Shown: positions 21,468-33,623, counted from the stretch's first letter. The stretch: 64,000 nt of DNA from Phoma sp. XZ068 (GCA_004835665.1 RBKR01000016.1:930001-994000), one strand, 5' to 3'. The notes: a model not told the origin generated them from the letters alone. Translations and numbers: made by a program.

Positions 21468-22387
21468 GCGCTTCTGAGCTTCCTCTCGACATCGGTCCCG
21501 CCTCTCACCAGGCGGAGGCCATGACCGGCTTGGACGGATACTGTTACATGATACACGAGGCGAGGCGTTCAAGGTCACCTTTCTGGATCGATTTTCAGGA
21601 GTCAGTTTTGAGGAGGAGTTTCGGACAAGTCACACTACACTCGAATTTACCCCATCCCTATGGATACGACGTCTGATGATTTCGACTTACACAATGCAAG
21701 ACGGTCACACGAACGGCCAGATTACCCATATGCAACACCACGCTTGAACAACATCGACAATGACACCTCTTCTGTATCGAGAGATTATGTATATTCACGC
21801 AGAACACTTCCATGCAGGTCTGCAAGCCTGTAACTTTTACACTCGTATCGCACACTGCAATAGCTAACAGCCATTGTTCTGCTCGCCATCACATGCGCAG
21901 TACCTGGATAGCTTCTGTACATCCGAAAACTCCGCCACAAGTGCGGGGCATTTGTTATCTCCACGCCTCGAACGAAAGGGGTACAGTGCTTCTCAATGCG
22001 TGAGGCTAAGAATACGGATTCAGTAAAACCGAAGCGGATCGGAACGCTTTAAGCGGTCCAATTAAAGCGTTGGGGTTGCAACGTGTATGGAACCACATCG
22101 TACTTAGATGTTCAATAGCATATGATATCTCGGTTCAGCCAGCAGGATACGCTAACACTGTATGTATGTACATGGCAGCCGAAAAGCTGCTAGCTGCGCA
22201 ATAGCCATGCCGCTTCAAGCCTTGTCAGGATGCACTAGACATGTGTACCAGCAAGAAGTTGCACTGCCAAGAGCGGTACACGTTAAATGCTTCACATAGC
22301 CCAACAAACATCAACAAAACGCCATGCTTAACAGACTTCGCTATGCAGTAACGACATCGAACGGAGAGCGCAGTCTTCAACTTGTCA
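21468..22387. other. Convergent intergenic region, no gene seen
   Basis: Holds the 3' flanks of the bZIP gene and the cation transporter gene. Only short ORFs. Confidence 0.5.
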
Positions 22388-23937
22388 TTACTCGCCATCT
22401 TGCTGACCGTGTCCAGTAGGACCTTGTGACATGTCTGCACAATGTTAGCAAATGCTCTCACATGTTCAATACGAGAGGCTTACAATCTACCGTCACGAAG
22501 GCCCTATCAACTTCGGCCAGCCCCTCCAAACAGTACTGCAGCGTTTCCGCAACATCATGGCTCCTACTCAACGGTGTATCTTCAGGCATCAACACGTCGA
22601 TCTCCACGCATACTCCATCTCCAGCGTGGTACGATTTGATGCTCTTGAAGCCTTCGACGAGCGGCTCGAAACGGTAAGCCATGAATATAAGCTTGCGATT
22701 TGTGCGTTCGTTTGCAGCCTCACCAGTCAGGCGCGTGACGTTTTCAAGACAGGTGCCTGCCCAGTCGTAAATGATGAAGACGGAGAGGATGCTGGCGCCG
22801 ACGGGGTCGAGCCACCACACGCCGACCTGGTGGCCAATTAGAGGGAATAAGAGGGAGAGTGTATTGAAGTAGACGTCAGTTTTGCAGTCTTGCGCCAAAG
22901 CTTGGACTTGTGTCGTTTTAACTTTTGCGCAACCGATCCAGAGCGTGCCTTTGACTACGATGGTAGCTACCATGGCGAAGATGGCAGCGGGCGGAAGAGT
23001 GGCGATACTGTGATCACCGCTCGGCAGCAGCTTCTTGATGGACTCTTGGAGGATTTGCAGAAAAGAGATGACCATGATGATGGAGAACACAAGGATGCCG
23101 AGGGGTTCAAGGCGTCTGCGACCGACGGGAAACTTCTTCTTGAGCCTGTCTAGGCGCCAGCCTACAAGCCGGTTGGTGGTCCAGATGATGACTGTACAGA
23201 GAAGATCGAGGGCAGAGTCGACCAATGATGCGATGAGGGAGAGCGAGCTGGACCAGAGGGCGGCGACTCCCTTCGCAGCGAGCAGGAGAATGTTCACCGC
23301 GACATTGATCTGCAATATGTGAGTAGGGACTTCAGCGTATTTGAAAATATCAAACTCACATTGATCGCCCACCTGACGTGTTTAGCTGATCTTGCTCGCC
23401 TCTCGCGTTCGTCGTCAGGCAGGAAGGGCTCCAGTGCCTCTCCGCTGTTACCCAGCGGCCCTCGTTCTTCGACTACACCGTCGCCGTCGGTATCTCTAGG
23501 ATGCATACTATCCAAGATGTCATCGGCAAGCGAGGTAACAATCATGTCTACCTCAAGCCAGTCGTCGATTCGGTTGTTCTGCTCTTCATAGAAGCCCCGG
23601 ACTTTCTTGTTCTTGATGCTTTTGAGCTTTCAATCATCAGCAATGCCCTTTAGCTTACTCCTCATTGCAACCTTACACTTTCTTCACTCTTCCTGTACTT
23701 CTCCAAAGCCTCATGATCCACGTTGTCGATGAGTTGTCGTTTCATTTCCGCCGTTCGATTGGCTTGGACGGTGGTGTGAATGGCATCGCGAAACCTCTTT
23801 CGCGGCTTCACTGGATTGATTGAACCGTATGCAGCCTCCAGGTCGCCGCGATCGTATCCATTGGACTTCTTTCTTGAATCATTTCCTTTGCTGTAGGACC
23901 AAGTCGTCTCTAGCGCTCGTCTTCTACCACCAACCAT
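22388..23937 (-). CDS. Cation diffusion facilitator (Mn-type) transporter
   Basis: Exons on the minus strand are 23937-23677, 23626-23360, 23309-22484 and 22434-22388, giving 466 residues; the three introns are 49-50 bases with canonical ends. The family exports divalent cations from the cytosol by proton exchange. Metal-binding pairs are visible in TM2 (DSALD, about residues 207-211) and TM5 (DCKTD, about 317-321). The DxxxD pattern is that of the manganese branch rather than the zinc branch (HxxxD). The N terminus (about 170 residues) is cytosolic and charged, including the FYEEQNNRIDDWLEVD block. Reading on past 22484 gives an early stop; splicing to the 47-base last exon restores the VDY sequence expected at the end of the domain. 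The location is probably vacuole or Golgi, inferred. Confidence 0.85.
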
Positions 23938-24747
23938 GTTGCCTGGCGCCGCTGTCTCCTTACTGAAAGTCTCAATAAACAGACGGTAAACTGTCAATCG
24001 ACCACAAAGGCGGTTGATCGGAAGTCACAATGAAGTACAGAAGTAAGCGGTACCTGTCTCAAATGTGTTCATGGCCAAGAGCACGAGACAGCATCATCAA
24101 AACCGTAGCTACTAACCAACTCAGGCTAAGTCGTTCATAACGGTGCTTCTGCACTGCGTAACTCGGCAGGTTCTTAGTGATGCTTGCGTTGCCTCGAACG
24201 CAGAGGTGGCTCCATGATGTCACTAGGCCTGGTTAACGCGTAGCGTCGCGTGCGGATCGCCATCCCCGTCAACTGTGTCAAAACCGCGATCTCCCGCCGC
24301 TTGGCAGGTACCGTGGTACCGTTTATTAGCTGGAGAATTGTACTTACTCGGTGATTGCGGAATAATCTGGCCCATCATGCAGTTACAAAGCTGGCGTCTA
24401 CGGCCAGATTGCTGTGTTCTTCCCATTCGAAACCGCAGGGGATGACGTCACGCGAGCCGCAAACCTCCGAAGGCAGGATCTTGACCAGATTGCGAAACAG
24501 TTAATCTCAAAGCGTTGCCGCTTGAACCGAGCAAAGAAACACGGGCCTAAGCCTTCGTTGTTTGATCCGACAACTTTTACATTCTGCTATACCCGCTAGC
24601 AATCTTTGCTACGAAACTACCACAGTAGCTCAATGCTGCTACCGCCAACCCTCTTCCCTTCACTCTCACGGTAACGATGACAAGCTTCCTTGCCACGGCA
24701 TCTCGATTGCACCCATGAAGTGTTACCTAACTCAGTAAAGAGCCTCT
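23938..24747. other. Intergenic, no gene seen
   Basis: Lies between the cation transporter promoter and the ERG4 3' end. Short ORFs only. Confidence 0.5.
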
Positions 24748-26448
24748 CTATATGACATACTATGGAGTTGTCAGCCGTATTTCGAGGACGTGAGTAGTAC
24801 GGAAACCTACCGGGATGAATAGATAGGGCACCTCCTTTTCGTACTGGGTCCAGGCATCTCCATACTTTCTGCGGCATCTTGCAATGTCCCTGCGGGCACG
24901 ATGGATGATCATGACCATGAAGAACACAAAATAGAACCAAGGGAAGGGGCTCCTAAGTATGAATTAGCAACAGCATCCGAGCAGCATGTGCCCTTCGGAT
25001 TGGTCGAACGGCAGATGGAAGAAGCAGGGACTACTTACTTGAACCCTGTGATAAGACCCCAGGACATTGAAAAGAACATGTCTGGCACATAGTTTGGCTT
25101 GCGAACGATAGCGAACCACCCATCCAACAAGATCCGGTCTCCCGCATTTGTCTCGAGAACTCGCGGATTCTCAATGACCGTCCAGGGCATGTGGGGAAAC
25201 GCTTTGCGCTTGATCAACTGGCCGCGCTCCTGTTGGCGGAATGAGTTCTTTTGGCCGTTGGACGAGTCCCACATCCAGTACATGAAAAGATATGCAATAG
25301 AGAACACCAACAGAGCAGGTAGACTCCATCGGTACTCGGAAGGCTCGTGGTTTGCGAGGTACAGTGCGCAGTGGCAGTAGGTGAACGGCACACCCGCCAT
25401 GTTCCAGAAAGTCAGGATGAATCCTAGCTTCTCGAAATACATGTCCCTGTACAAGAAAGCATGTCGTTAGCCAGCCCGATCAAGACAAGGAAGAACAGGG
25501 TATGCGTGGCAAGGTATAGATATGTACTCACCAGGATGTAATAATCAACTGCTCGGCTTTGGCGCAAGCGTTGGCGTAGATGAAATGCGCCCCCGCCAGG
25601 AAGATGACCTCAGCCGAGACGTAGCCGTAGGTTTCATACTGTCGCGCAGCTACCGAGGCGGTGATGAGAAACAGGATGAACCATGGGATGCGGACCTCGT
25701 AGAACATCTTGAAGTCCAGGATGCCGATTCGAGGGTTGAGCTCAGCGCCCATGAAGAAGTCATAGATGGGATATCCCGTAAGACGATGAGTCCTGCCACG
25801 AACAACCGCCTGGACGTATACAACGATGCTGTTGAGAAAGCCTGAGAGGATTGCCACTGTCATGATGGATCCAAACTCATCGATCAGGGTGTATAGGGGG
25901 AATATGCCGGTAACATGGAGCGCAACAGCGATGACGAGAGTCGCGTACCAGCTGGTATAAGCCGAGCAGTAGTACGGGAGTTTTCTGCCGCCCTCGTGGC
26001 GCAAGGGTCGGCCCTGGCTCATCACGCCGGGCATGTAGCAATACCTTTGAGGTGTCAGTATCAGGCAGTTTGCGAGGAGAAGTGGAGGAGGTTCGACTCA
26101 CATAAGGGCCTCGAAGATGAAGAACGTCCAGTAGATAGCCCAGGCCTTGGCTGTAGGATAAGCTCCCTCATAGACGAGATGGGCCAAATGGAGGGCGAAC
26201 TCTTTCCAAGACTGGTCGGCATCAGGCATAGGAAATTGGCCGTCGTAGTAAGTGGCACCAATCCACATGTACCACATAAGGAGGGGGAAGCCAGTCATCA
26301 AGGATGCTGCACCAAAGGAGCCGCCAAACTCGAACTCATCGGATTCGCCATCGGTATATTTGGGACTCTGCTCGACCTGCTTTGAAGCTGGATCCGTCTT
26401 TTGGTCTTTCGGGACCGAATTACGGTTCCTGGTCGTCGTTATGCCCAT
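24748..26448 (-). CDS. ERG4: Delta(24(28))-sterol reductase (ergosterol synthesis, last step)
   Basis: Exons on the minus strand are 26448-26102, 26044-25532, 25446-25039, 24952-24811 and a 12-base terminal exon 24759-24748, giving 473 residues, the same as yeast Erg4. The enzyme reduces the C-24(28) double bond with NADPH to give ergosterol in the ER membrane. Seen in the sequence: a polar N terminus, several membrane segments, LTGYPIYDFFMGAELNPRIG in exon 2, RKPNYVPDMFFSMSWGL in exon 3, and the typical end of the ERG4/ERG24 family (RRDIARCRRKYGDAW, then PYLFIPYVI). Without the last splice the frame would run on into unrelated sequence. It is divergent from the Zn2Cys6 gene, sharing a promoter region of about 750 bases. 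Confidence 0.93.
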
Positions 26449-27198
26449 TTCGGATGCACTGATGAAAGGACTAGATCTGCAGGCGAATCGTGGTGGGTTG
26501 AAGATACTGAGGCGTAGAAACGGAGGGTAGAAGAGATTTACCTACGACCTCCTCAAGACGACCGCGGCAAAGTCTGAAAGAAGATGAAAGACTGAGAAAG
26601 CTGCGGTGTTCACCTTATGTAGACTGAGCTGACGCCCGGATCCACCATGATTTCACGCCAATCTTACATGGCGGCAACATTAGATGCTTTCCAGAAGGCC
26701 CCGATTTGCGTTCAGGGGTCAATGAGCAAGGGCAATGCAATGGGAATATTATACAGCCACGACCTTTGCTCAATCGTGAGCAGGCCGGTTATAGCGAGCG
26801 AGCCGCTAATGGAACGGGATGGGGCAGGCAGTTCACAGCGAGCCAATGAGCGTGTGGTCCGATAATGTGGGTCTGTCCGAGCTTGACAAACGGCAAAACG
26901 GAGCGACAACGACCATTACAACCACCTGGACTACTTTCACACAATATCAAGATTAACTGAGCGTATGACTCGGCTGAGAACAGCACCGCTACCATCGGTA
27001 CTCTTGGCTCACTTATGCGCTTGTATCGTACCGACCCGAGCCCCCTGTGACAAGAACGTGTGAAAGAGGCAATCAATAGGGCCAAGGCAGGGCTCGGTGA
27101 GGTTTAGTGCTCACTCGCTTCAAGGGATCTCCTGAAGTGTGTTTTCCGTCGTACTAACCCTTCCAACGACGGCGGCAATACGGTACTGTCGCATTAGC
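26449..27198. promoter_or_regulatory. Shared promoter region, ERG4 / Zn2Cys6 regulator
   Basis: 750 bases between divergent start codons. No other gene is seen. Whether the two genes are co-regulated cannot be judged from the sequence. Confidence 0.5.
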
Positions 27199-29059
27199 AT
27201 GAAAAGGCAGCGCACAAAATGCTTTACTGGGTGCTGGACCTGCCGATCACGTCGGGTCAAGTGCGATGAGTAAGTCTCAACTGTAGTGGCCTCAGGGTGC
27301 CAAAGCTGTACTGACCAGGCTTTCTACATATAGGGAGTATCCTGCATGCCGGCGTTGCCGCCAAATTGGGATTACTTGCGAAGGGTACGGCCTCCGCCTG
27401 AGCTGGGTGCAATACAACCCGCATGACGCAGAGGAACATGAGCAAGAAATAAGGCGCGAGAGCTCCAACCAGCCGGAACCCAGGGCGTCTAGAAGATCAT
27501 TGGCTTCTTTTGGTGCTTTCCCGGCTCTTTCGCGTTTACCGTCACCAGAGTTAGATGCTACTTTGACTGCAATCGACGAATGGCGTCCCAGCCACTCTTA
27601 TGAACTAGAACAGGGAGCGTTCTGCGTCTTTACTGTTCAGTCACCTGCATCACGCCACTCCGAGACGAATACACACTCTCTCGACCCATCACGTGGTACG
27701 ACTGAATCGGTTGGCCCGTCTGATCAGTACATTTTGTCTGTGTCCGAGATAACTCACCAGGAAGATGACACATTTGATGCCCCAATTCAGTCATTTCACG
27801 ATTGTCGTGAGGAATCAAGGCCTACTCAAAGTCCTGTCGATCTTGGGAGACAGGACTGCCACGCTCCGCCACGTCACCTAGATGCTCTGACCATGCCATC
27901 CAAACAGAAACGCCTCATTCACCACTGGATCACGTTTACTAGCCGTAAACTGGTCCTTATCGACGAGCCGCACAACCCATGTCGTACAATGATGTTACCC
28001 ATGGCACTGAAAGGGCTCGTCTCTCAGTCAGCAGGCTCCAATGCCGACGTCGCCATATTCCACGCTCTCTGTGCTTCCGCTGCCTACAACATGTTTGAGC
28101 TATCCGGCCGGAGCAATGAGCAGGACCGTGTCCTCGCTCTGTACCACGATAACGAGGCGGTCCACCACCTTCGACACAACCTGGCACGAGCTGACGAGCA
28201 CCGAGATCAGTCTTTTGCAATGGCTATCATGGCGTGCATTGCTGTTGAGGCGGTATCAGGCACGACACAGCGATGGCGAACACACGTCTCTGGTGGACTA
28301 GCTTACTTAGCTAAACTACAATCCCAAGGTGTGGATGAGGCCGCATTGTCTGCTTTCCGTCAGCACATGGTCAAGATGGCAATTCTGTGCGGTTTCCCTG
28401 TTCCGGATCACCTGAAGTCCTTCCTTGACGATGAAAGCGGGGCCTCAGACGGCCTCGAGTTCACCTTTCCATATTATGGAGTATCGAGATCCTTTCTGCG
28501 AGCCCATGATCGTATCAATCGTCTGCTGATGAGCTCTTCGACTACTCGAACACCGGCTCAGGAAAAGGAGCTTGATGCCTTCGAGCTGCAACTGTATCTC
28601 GATTTCCCTGGGCTTCCACCTCACGACCCGCGCTCAGCAGCGACTACTCAAGCACATGGCATCGTCATACACCACACCTCCAAAGCTTTCTACTATGCCG
28701 GACTTGTCTTTTTCCAACGAAGTGTTCGCTCCGCCTCAGCAGCAGATGTTCAGGGTCTCGTCGAACTGGGCGTACAGGAATTGGAGTCCATTGACCGTGT
28801 GGGTCAGGGCTCGCTAGGCTGCCTCATGTTGTGGCCCGTCCTAGTTCTCGGAGCCGAATGTGACACTCCAGGTGTTCAACAGCGCATGCGAGCATGGTTT
28901 CAAGCTCAACGGAAGCTGGGCTTCAGAAATCTGGTAGTACTGGAGGATCTTGTCGCTACAGTGTGGAGGGCTAGAGTCAACGCGGGTGCAGACGCCAGTG
29001 ATGCAGCAACTTGGCGTGAGCTTATTGCGCAAGCACGCTTTGATGTTTTTAGGCTTTGA
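27199..29059 (+). CDS. Zn2Cys6 transcription factor with fungal-specific domain
   Basis: The exons are 27199-27269 and 27334-29059, giving 598 residues. The 64-base intron (GTAAGT, branch CTGAC, acceptor ATATAG) splits the zinc cluster. The joined protein has Cys8 plus the complete cluster Cys12, Cys15, Cys22, Cys29, Cys32 and Cys39 with the standard spacing (2-6-6-2-6), followed by EGYGLRLSW, the usual exit from this domain. The rest matches the Fungal_trans_2 style of regulatory domain (about residues 185-560): a helical region with a LIHHWITFTSR entry. It is a nuclear DNA-binding regulator; target genes are unknown. The single long ORF starts too late and misses the DNA-binding domain. Confidence 0.88.
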
Positions 29060-29471
29060 GAGAAACTTGATCTAAAGTCATACCATTGAGGCTCGTCAGA
29101 AGCATCCACAGAGCTAGCTGAGCCAGATATTGTAGCCGCAGTAGCCAGGAAAGTCACCAAATCAACCGGCACAGAGCATGATGGCCTACATCGGCAATGC
29201 TGGATCATGGCAGTACCTCACTGTTTAACGGGCTGACCGATCACTTCTTGGGTAGCTGATATTCTGATTCCACGTCGAAATGAGCCTCCTCGACCTGAAT
29301 CGCCTCATTAAGCCTGAAGTCTAATTCTAGAATCACCTGACCGAACTGCTCTAGAGCGTTGAAGGGATCCTACGACTACCAGATCCCTCGGCGCTGAGAC
29401 GGAGCTCCGTCAGAACTGTAACCAGCAATCGCCTCTGTTTGCACAGATGACTCGCTAATTCCACGCTTCTC
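29060..29471. other. Convergent intergenic region, no gene seen
   Basis: 3' flanks of the Zn2Cys6 gene and the kinase-like gene. Confidence 0.5.
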
Positions 29472-30701
29472 CTACTCAGATCCCTCAGGTCGCACACGCG
29501 CCGCAATATCTCTCCGCTTGCTACTCCTGATCCATTCCGCATAATCTTCCGAGTCATATGCCTCAGGAAGCTGAAAGGCAGTCCAGCTTGATGGATTCGG
29601 CGTCTCCCCTAGAAGATCTTGCAAGATGACGAGGCCGCTGTTGTCAACGGCTGCTTTCAGTGACGGATCCTCATCCTTAGACCAGTGAATGCCACGCGCC
29701 GGCCAAAAAGAGAGGTGAACCGCAGAGTGTACCACAGCTCTCGTGATCCAAACGTGGTCGATAGGTTTCTTGAGCTGGCTGGATCTTGCCGCTGTATACG
29801 CATTCAGGAATGCAGAACGGAGACCTTTGCCGCCCTGGTAGTAGTCGAGAAGGAAAGCTTCGGCCGCGAACTGGCCGACGTCTGTTGCGCCGCAGCCAAT
29901 ACGAGTTGTCTCCCAGTCCACGACTGTCAGTTTGTAGGGTCCACTTCCCGGCTTGTCGCACCGTAATATGACATTTCCAGGCCAGAAGTCGCCGTGGCAG
30001 ACAGATTCATTATCATTTTTGATCAAGCTGCCTACTGCTTCGTTGATTTGAAAGCCAAGGCTTGGGTCCTGTCCTTGTTCTGTAAGCACAGCGGGTAGAT
30101 TGTCGTAAGTGTAGCGGCATATTGTGGTGCCAGTCGGGTTGTTACTGCTGCCAGGTACCGTGCCACTGATGAACGTCTTGTCTGTGGTCATGTGCAAGTT
30201 GGCGAGCCATTCTCCCAACGCCTTGCCAATATCCTTGATGTCGTCACTGCTAAGCTCGGAGTAGGATGCCTTGAGGGTCTTAGCTCCGCCTTCCTCAAGA
30301 TTCAGAAGCTTGACGTCTTTCCTGTAAGACCTGAATCCAGCTGCATGTGCATGCGTTTTCTTGATTGCGGGATCTTGCGAGACGTCCAATTTTCTCTCCT
30401 CGCCCAATAGCTTCTCCAGAATTCTGGCCTCATAGTCCATCCGGGATGGATCCAAGATGTGATTTGGGTTTGAGGAGGCCTGTCCCGCAGTGTGTTTGAA
30501 GATCGTCGAGTCTCCTGAGCCTCTCGACACGCGATACACATGATTCGAGAAGCCCCCTGAGAGGCGCTGAACAGTACAGTTCTCGTAACCAGGAACGCAG
30601 GCGACCAGATACCCCCGGAGGCCGTCAACCGTTGTGAGATCATATTCGGGCTTTTCGGACTGCCGAACTGCTTCTGTTGTAGAGCTATGTGGCGTGGCCA
30701 T
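29472..30701 (-). CDS. Aminoglycoside phosphotransferase-fold (APH/choline kinase-like) protein
   Basis: A single exon of 409 residues from ATG 30701. The protein-kinase-like APH fold is visible: a nucleotide loop LSGGFSNHVYRV (residues 48-59) with a candidate Lys69 next to it, the catalytic HGDFWPGN (residues 236-243, HxDxxxxN) and the metal-binding VVDWE (Asp262). The overall order resembles methylthioribose kinase and choline-kinase-like small-molecule kinases. Fungal genomes carry many APH-domain genes of unknown substrate, and nothing here proves drug inactivation. No signal peptide or membrane segment is seen, so it should be cytosolic. Confidence 0.8.
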   Translation of the reverse strand: MATPHSSTTEAVRQSEKPEYDLTTVDGLRGYLVACVPGYENCTVQRLSGGFSNHVYRVSRGSGDSTIFKHTAGQASSNPNHILDPSRMDYEARILEKLLGEERKLDVSQDPAIKKTHAHAAGFRSYRKDVKLLNLEEGGAKTLKASYSELSSDDIKDIGKALGEWLANLHMTTDKTFISGTVPGSSNNPTGTTICRYTYDNLPAVLTEQGQDPSLGFQINEAVGSLIKNDNESVCHGDFWPGNVILRCDKPGSGPYKLTVVDWETTRIGCGATDVGQFAAEAFLLDYYQGGKGLRSAFLNAYTAARSSQLKKPIDHVWITRAVVHSAVHLSFWPARGIHWSKDEDPSLKAAVDNSGLVILQDLLGETPNPSSWTAFQLPEAYDSEDYAEWIRSSKRRDIAARVRPEGSE

Positions 30702-31269
30702 GGTCGCAGTGACAAATGGCGATGGTATGATGTAAGGATATTACTGGTATGACGGTGGCAAGCAATGGAGCGAAGGCGAGCGTGGATGTTCACAGATCGT
30801 GAGGGTACGCAGCATTTATACTTCGTACTCCGCGCAGCCGTCCTTCTTAGCCCACAAGTTCTTCAAGATTTATATGGTAAAAGCGTAACTTTTACATACC
30901 ATAAACGACTACAGCGAGGTATGGCGTTCTTAATCAATCTGAGTCATTTCTTCAACCGCTGAATGGCTGCACGAGCGAGAATGCGGGGCGCGAGGCTTAG
31001 CCTAACCTTTCTCAGCCTCTTACCTCACATCGTCTACTTGGTACCTATCGCAACTACGTCGAAGGAATTGATTCGACCGAGAGCTTGAATATCGCGAAAC
31101 AGGAGAAAGCTCGCAGTTTCATGGCTGCATGGGTACAAGGGGATCTTCCGAACCCCACGGGAACTCGCGCAGCGATCTGTATATATAGACGTAGATCTTT
31201 AGTTATACAGAGATATCACTCACTCAACGCCTCTAAACATACCTTACAGTAGCAACGCTTAGATCCAAA
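30702..31269. promoter_or_regulatory. Divergent promoter region, no gene seen
   Basis: Lies between the start codons of the kinase-like gene and the small plus-strand gene. A TATA-like GTATATATAG stretch at about 31179-31188 lies about 90 bases before the downstream ATG. Confidence 0.5.
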
Positions 31270-31728
31270 ATGTCTCCAATTCCAATCATCGTCTGCGACC
31301 GCTGCGGCGTAATCTCAGACACAGTCAAGGCAGACCTACAACCCGACTACGAAGGTCCGCTCCACACCCATCCATCCCTTCAATCCCACCTGACTAAACA
31401 ACCACAGCAACTATCCTCCTCTCCCCTGAATCCGCCATCGAAACCCTCCCCTTCCTCCTCTCCAGCCCCCCCCCCCCCGGGCGTCATCCTAGGCGGCGCC
31501 TACACAGACGAAGACCGCGCGAACATGCAAAACGCCGCCAAGGACATGGGGAAAGTAGTATGGCTGCCCGTCGACATGAGCAGGATGGCGAAAATGCCGC
31601 CGTTGGAGGACGAGGTGCCGTTTGGGGTTACGCTGGCAAAGCAGATTAGAGCGGCGCTGGTGGAGCATGGGGTGGGTAAGGGAGGGGAGAAGAGAAAGTG
31701 TCTTCTTTTACTAAAATTATTATGTTAG
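31270..31728 (+). CDS. Small conserved-type hypothetical protein with frame conflict at a C13 tract
   Basis: The unspliced frame gives 152 residues. However, a typical intron (31355-31407, 53 bases, branch CTGACTAAAC, acceptor CCACAG, weak donor GTCCGC) lies inside it. Removing it yields a more natural sequence (DYEATILLSPESAIETLPFL) in another frame, which then stays out of phase with the well-formed 3' half (GVILGGAYTDEDRANM and WLPVDMSRM) by one base. The switch coincides with 13 consecutive C at 31466-31478; a tract of 12 or 15 would join both halves. So either the intron is not used, or the gene carries a homopolymer frameshift (real or from sequencing). The N terminus IVCDRCGVISD resembles small proteins common in Pezizomycotina; function unknown. 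Confidence 0.55.
   Translation: MSPIPIIVCDRCGVISDTVKADLQPDYEGPLHTHPSLQSHLTKQPQQLSSSPLNPPSKPSPSSSPAPPPPGVILGGAYTDEDRANMQNAAKDMGKVVWLPVDMSRMAKMPPLEDEVPFGVTLAKQIRAALVEHGVGKGGEKRKCLLLLKLLC
31466..31478 (+). repeat. Homopolymer of 13 C inside a coding region
   Basis: Read directly. Its length sets the reading frame of the surrounding small gene. Confidence 0.95.
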
Positions 31729-32149
31729 TTGTGGCTGGTATTGGACTTGCTTGGTCCAAGGATGAATAGGCACGTTCTTTAGCCAGAGACTTTCAGCGAT
31801 GGCTGGCACTCTCGAATCTCAACAGGTTTCCATGTTCGATTCTATCCTCGACACCGGCCCGGTAGATTCCATATTGACGAGCAGAGGACTGGAGAATGCT
31901 ATGCATCTTAGCAAGAAAGAAACAAAGACTTTATGTTGAGATACTCACACTCGGGGTCATACTACTTTACGCGCGACCTTCACAACCGCACTTTCAATAT
32001 AAGAAGTATACACTAAGTGTCTTTGATTTGTGTGGGGTGATTCATGATTCATTATATTCGTCAAACTTTTATATACTTCCATCCATCCCTTCCATCCCAC
32101 CTCCACCTACTCAACCCTAAACCCCATAAGCACAACAATCACTCCGCAC
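31729..32149. other. Convergent intergenic region, no gene seen
   Basis: 3' flanks of the small gene and the acid phosphatase gene. Confidence 0.5.
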
Positions 32150-33623
32150 CTACGCCTTCGCAGCGCCCTTCTCACCAGCAATAACCGTCGCCCTCCCAGC
32201 AGCAAGATGCTTCTTACTAACCAGCCTAAACCCACCAAGAAGCATAAACGCCGCCAGCGATCCGAGAATAACCGCCAACGTGACCATAGCGCCAATAACA
32301 CCGCCAACAGCGGGCGAAATACCGCCGTGCCCACTCTTCGACTGTGTGCTAGCGGAGTTTCCGTTGCCGCTGGGCGCGTAGGCAGCGCATGTTCCCGTTG
32401 AGTTACCGCACTTTGTGCACCACTGCTGGGAATTGCTGACGGCGAATTTATCGAGGTTGGATTGGAAGTCCGCCCAAGACACGGTGTTGGAAGAGCCGCC
32501 GAAGAGGGGGTAGGGAGTGGGTTCTGAGGCGTTGGATGCGGTGCCGTTGTGGAAGAGGAAGCGCACGCTTAGATCCGAGGCGGCGGGGAAGCCGGATGAG
32601 ACGTCTGCGGTGGTGAAGAGCTCGAAGACGAGGGAGGAGGCGTAGTCGATTACGCCGGTGAAGTCGGCGTTTGCCTTGGGGAGGTCGACGAGGCCGAAGA
32701 AGGAGAGGGCAGTGGCGTAGGCGCCGAATTGGATGCCGAGTTTCTTGGCGCCCTTGGAGGTGATGGTGCTGTTCATGTACGAGAGGATCTCGCCTGCGAG
32801 CTGCATGCCGGCAATTGCGCGCATGTTGTCGGAGGCGTTGTAGGCGAGGCCGTACTCGTGTTCGTTGGCCAGGGTGAGGAGCTGGTGGAGGGTCTCGTTG
32901 GTGAGGACATCCGAGGAGGGGATGGACGAGTTGTGGATTTCGGCAACATTGATGAGGTCGTAGACTGAGTGAAGTTAGCTATGCTCAGTCGTATGGACAT
33001 GGGCCTGACTTACCGACGTAAGCGTTCTTGAACGAGACCTGATCAGCAGTCAAGGTCGCGTTGACAACAGGCACAAGCGACTTGTAGAAGTCGTTAGTGG
33101 CCTTGAGAGTGTTCTGATAATCGCTGCTCAAGAAGTAGTTGTTGGAGCTAGTCTTCGCATTCGCGCAGCTCGAAGCATCCTGGAGCCAGCCAGAGTCCTC
33201 AGAGCCAGCACCAGTCGCGATAGTGTTGACGGGAATGAGCTGGTATCCACTCAGAGGGGCAGACACGTCAGTGCCGTTGCTGAGAGTCTGGACAGTCTGG
33301 ACAGGAGGGTACAGGCCCTGGAGAAAGCCCATGGCAGAGTTCTGGAGGACATTGTCGACGGGAGAGCTGACAGAGAGCTGGGACAGCAGGACAGTCTCCG
33401 AGCTGATGCCCTTGATCTTGTTCTCGCCGGTGATGTAGCGAGTGTTGTAGTACTGGCCGGAGCGGTAGACCTCCTCGTATCCGAGAGTAGTCAGGTTGGT
33501 GGGTGCGAGGGCCTTGGGCGTACGGTCACCATGGCGGTGGAAGATGTAAGCTCCGAGAACGGTTTCGGCGGCCTCCGCTCCAGCGAGCAGGGACAAAGTG
33601 GAGAAAGCAACAGTAGCCTTCAT
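32150..33623 (-). CDS. Histidine acid phosphatase, secretory, membrane anchored
   Basis: Minus-strand exons are 33623-33014 and 32964-32150, giving 474 residues; the 49-base intron has GTAAGT and CTAAC. A signal peptide (about residues 1-19, MKATVAFSTLSLLAGAEA) is followed at once by the catalytic RHGDRTP (residues 30-36). The C terminus has a Ser/Gly-rich linker, one hydrophobic segment (about 424-450, GGVIGAMVTLAVILGSL) and a short basic cytosolic tail. So it is probably a type I membrane ectoenzyme of the cell surface or vacuole. The family hydrolyses phosphomonoesters. The usual C-terminal HD proton-donor pair is not obvious (an FLFHNGT segment stands in that region), so activity is likely but not certain. 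Many NxS/T sites suggest glycosylation. Confidence 0.87.
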
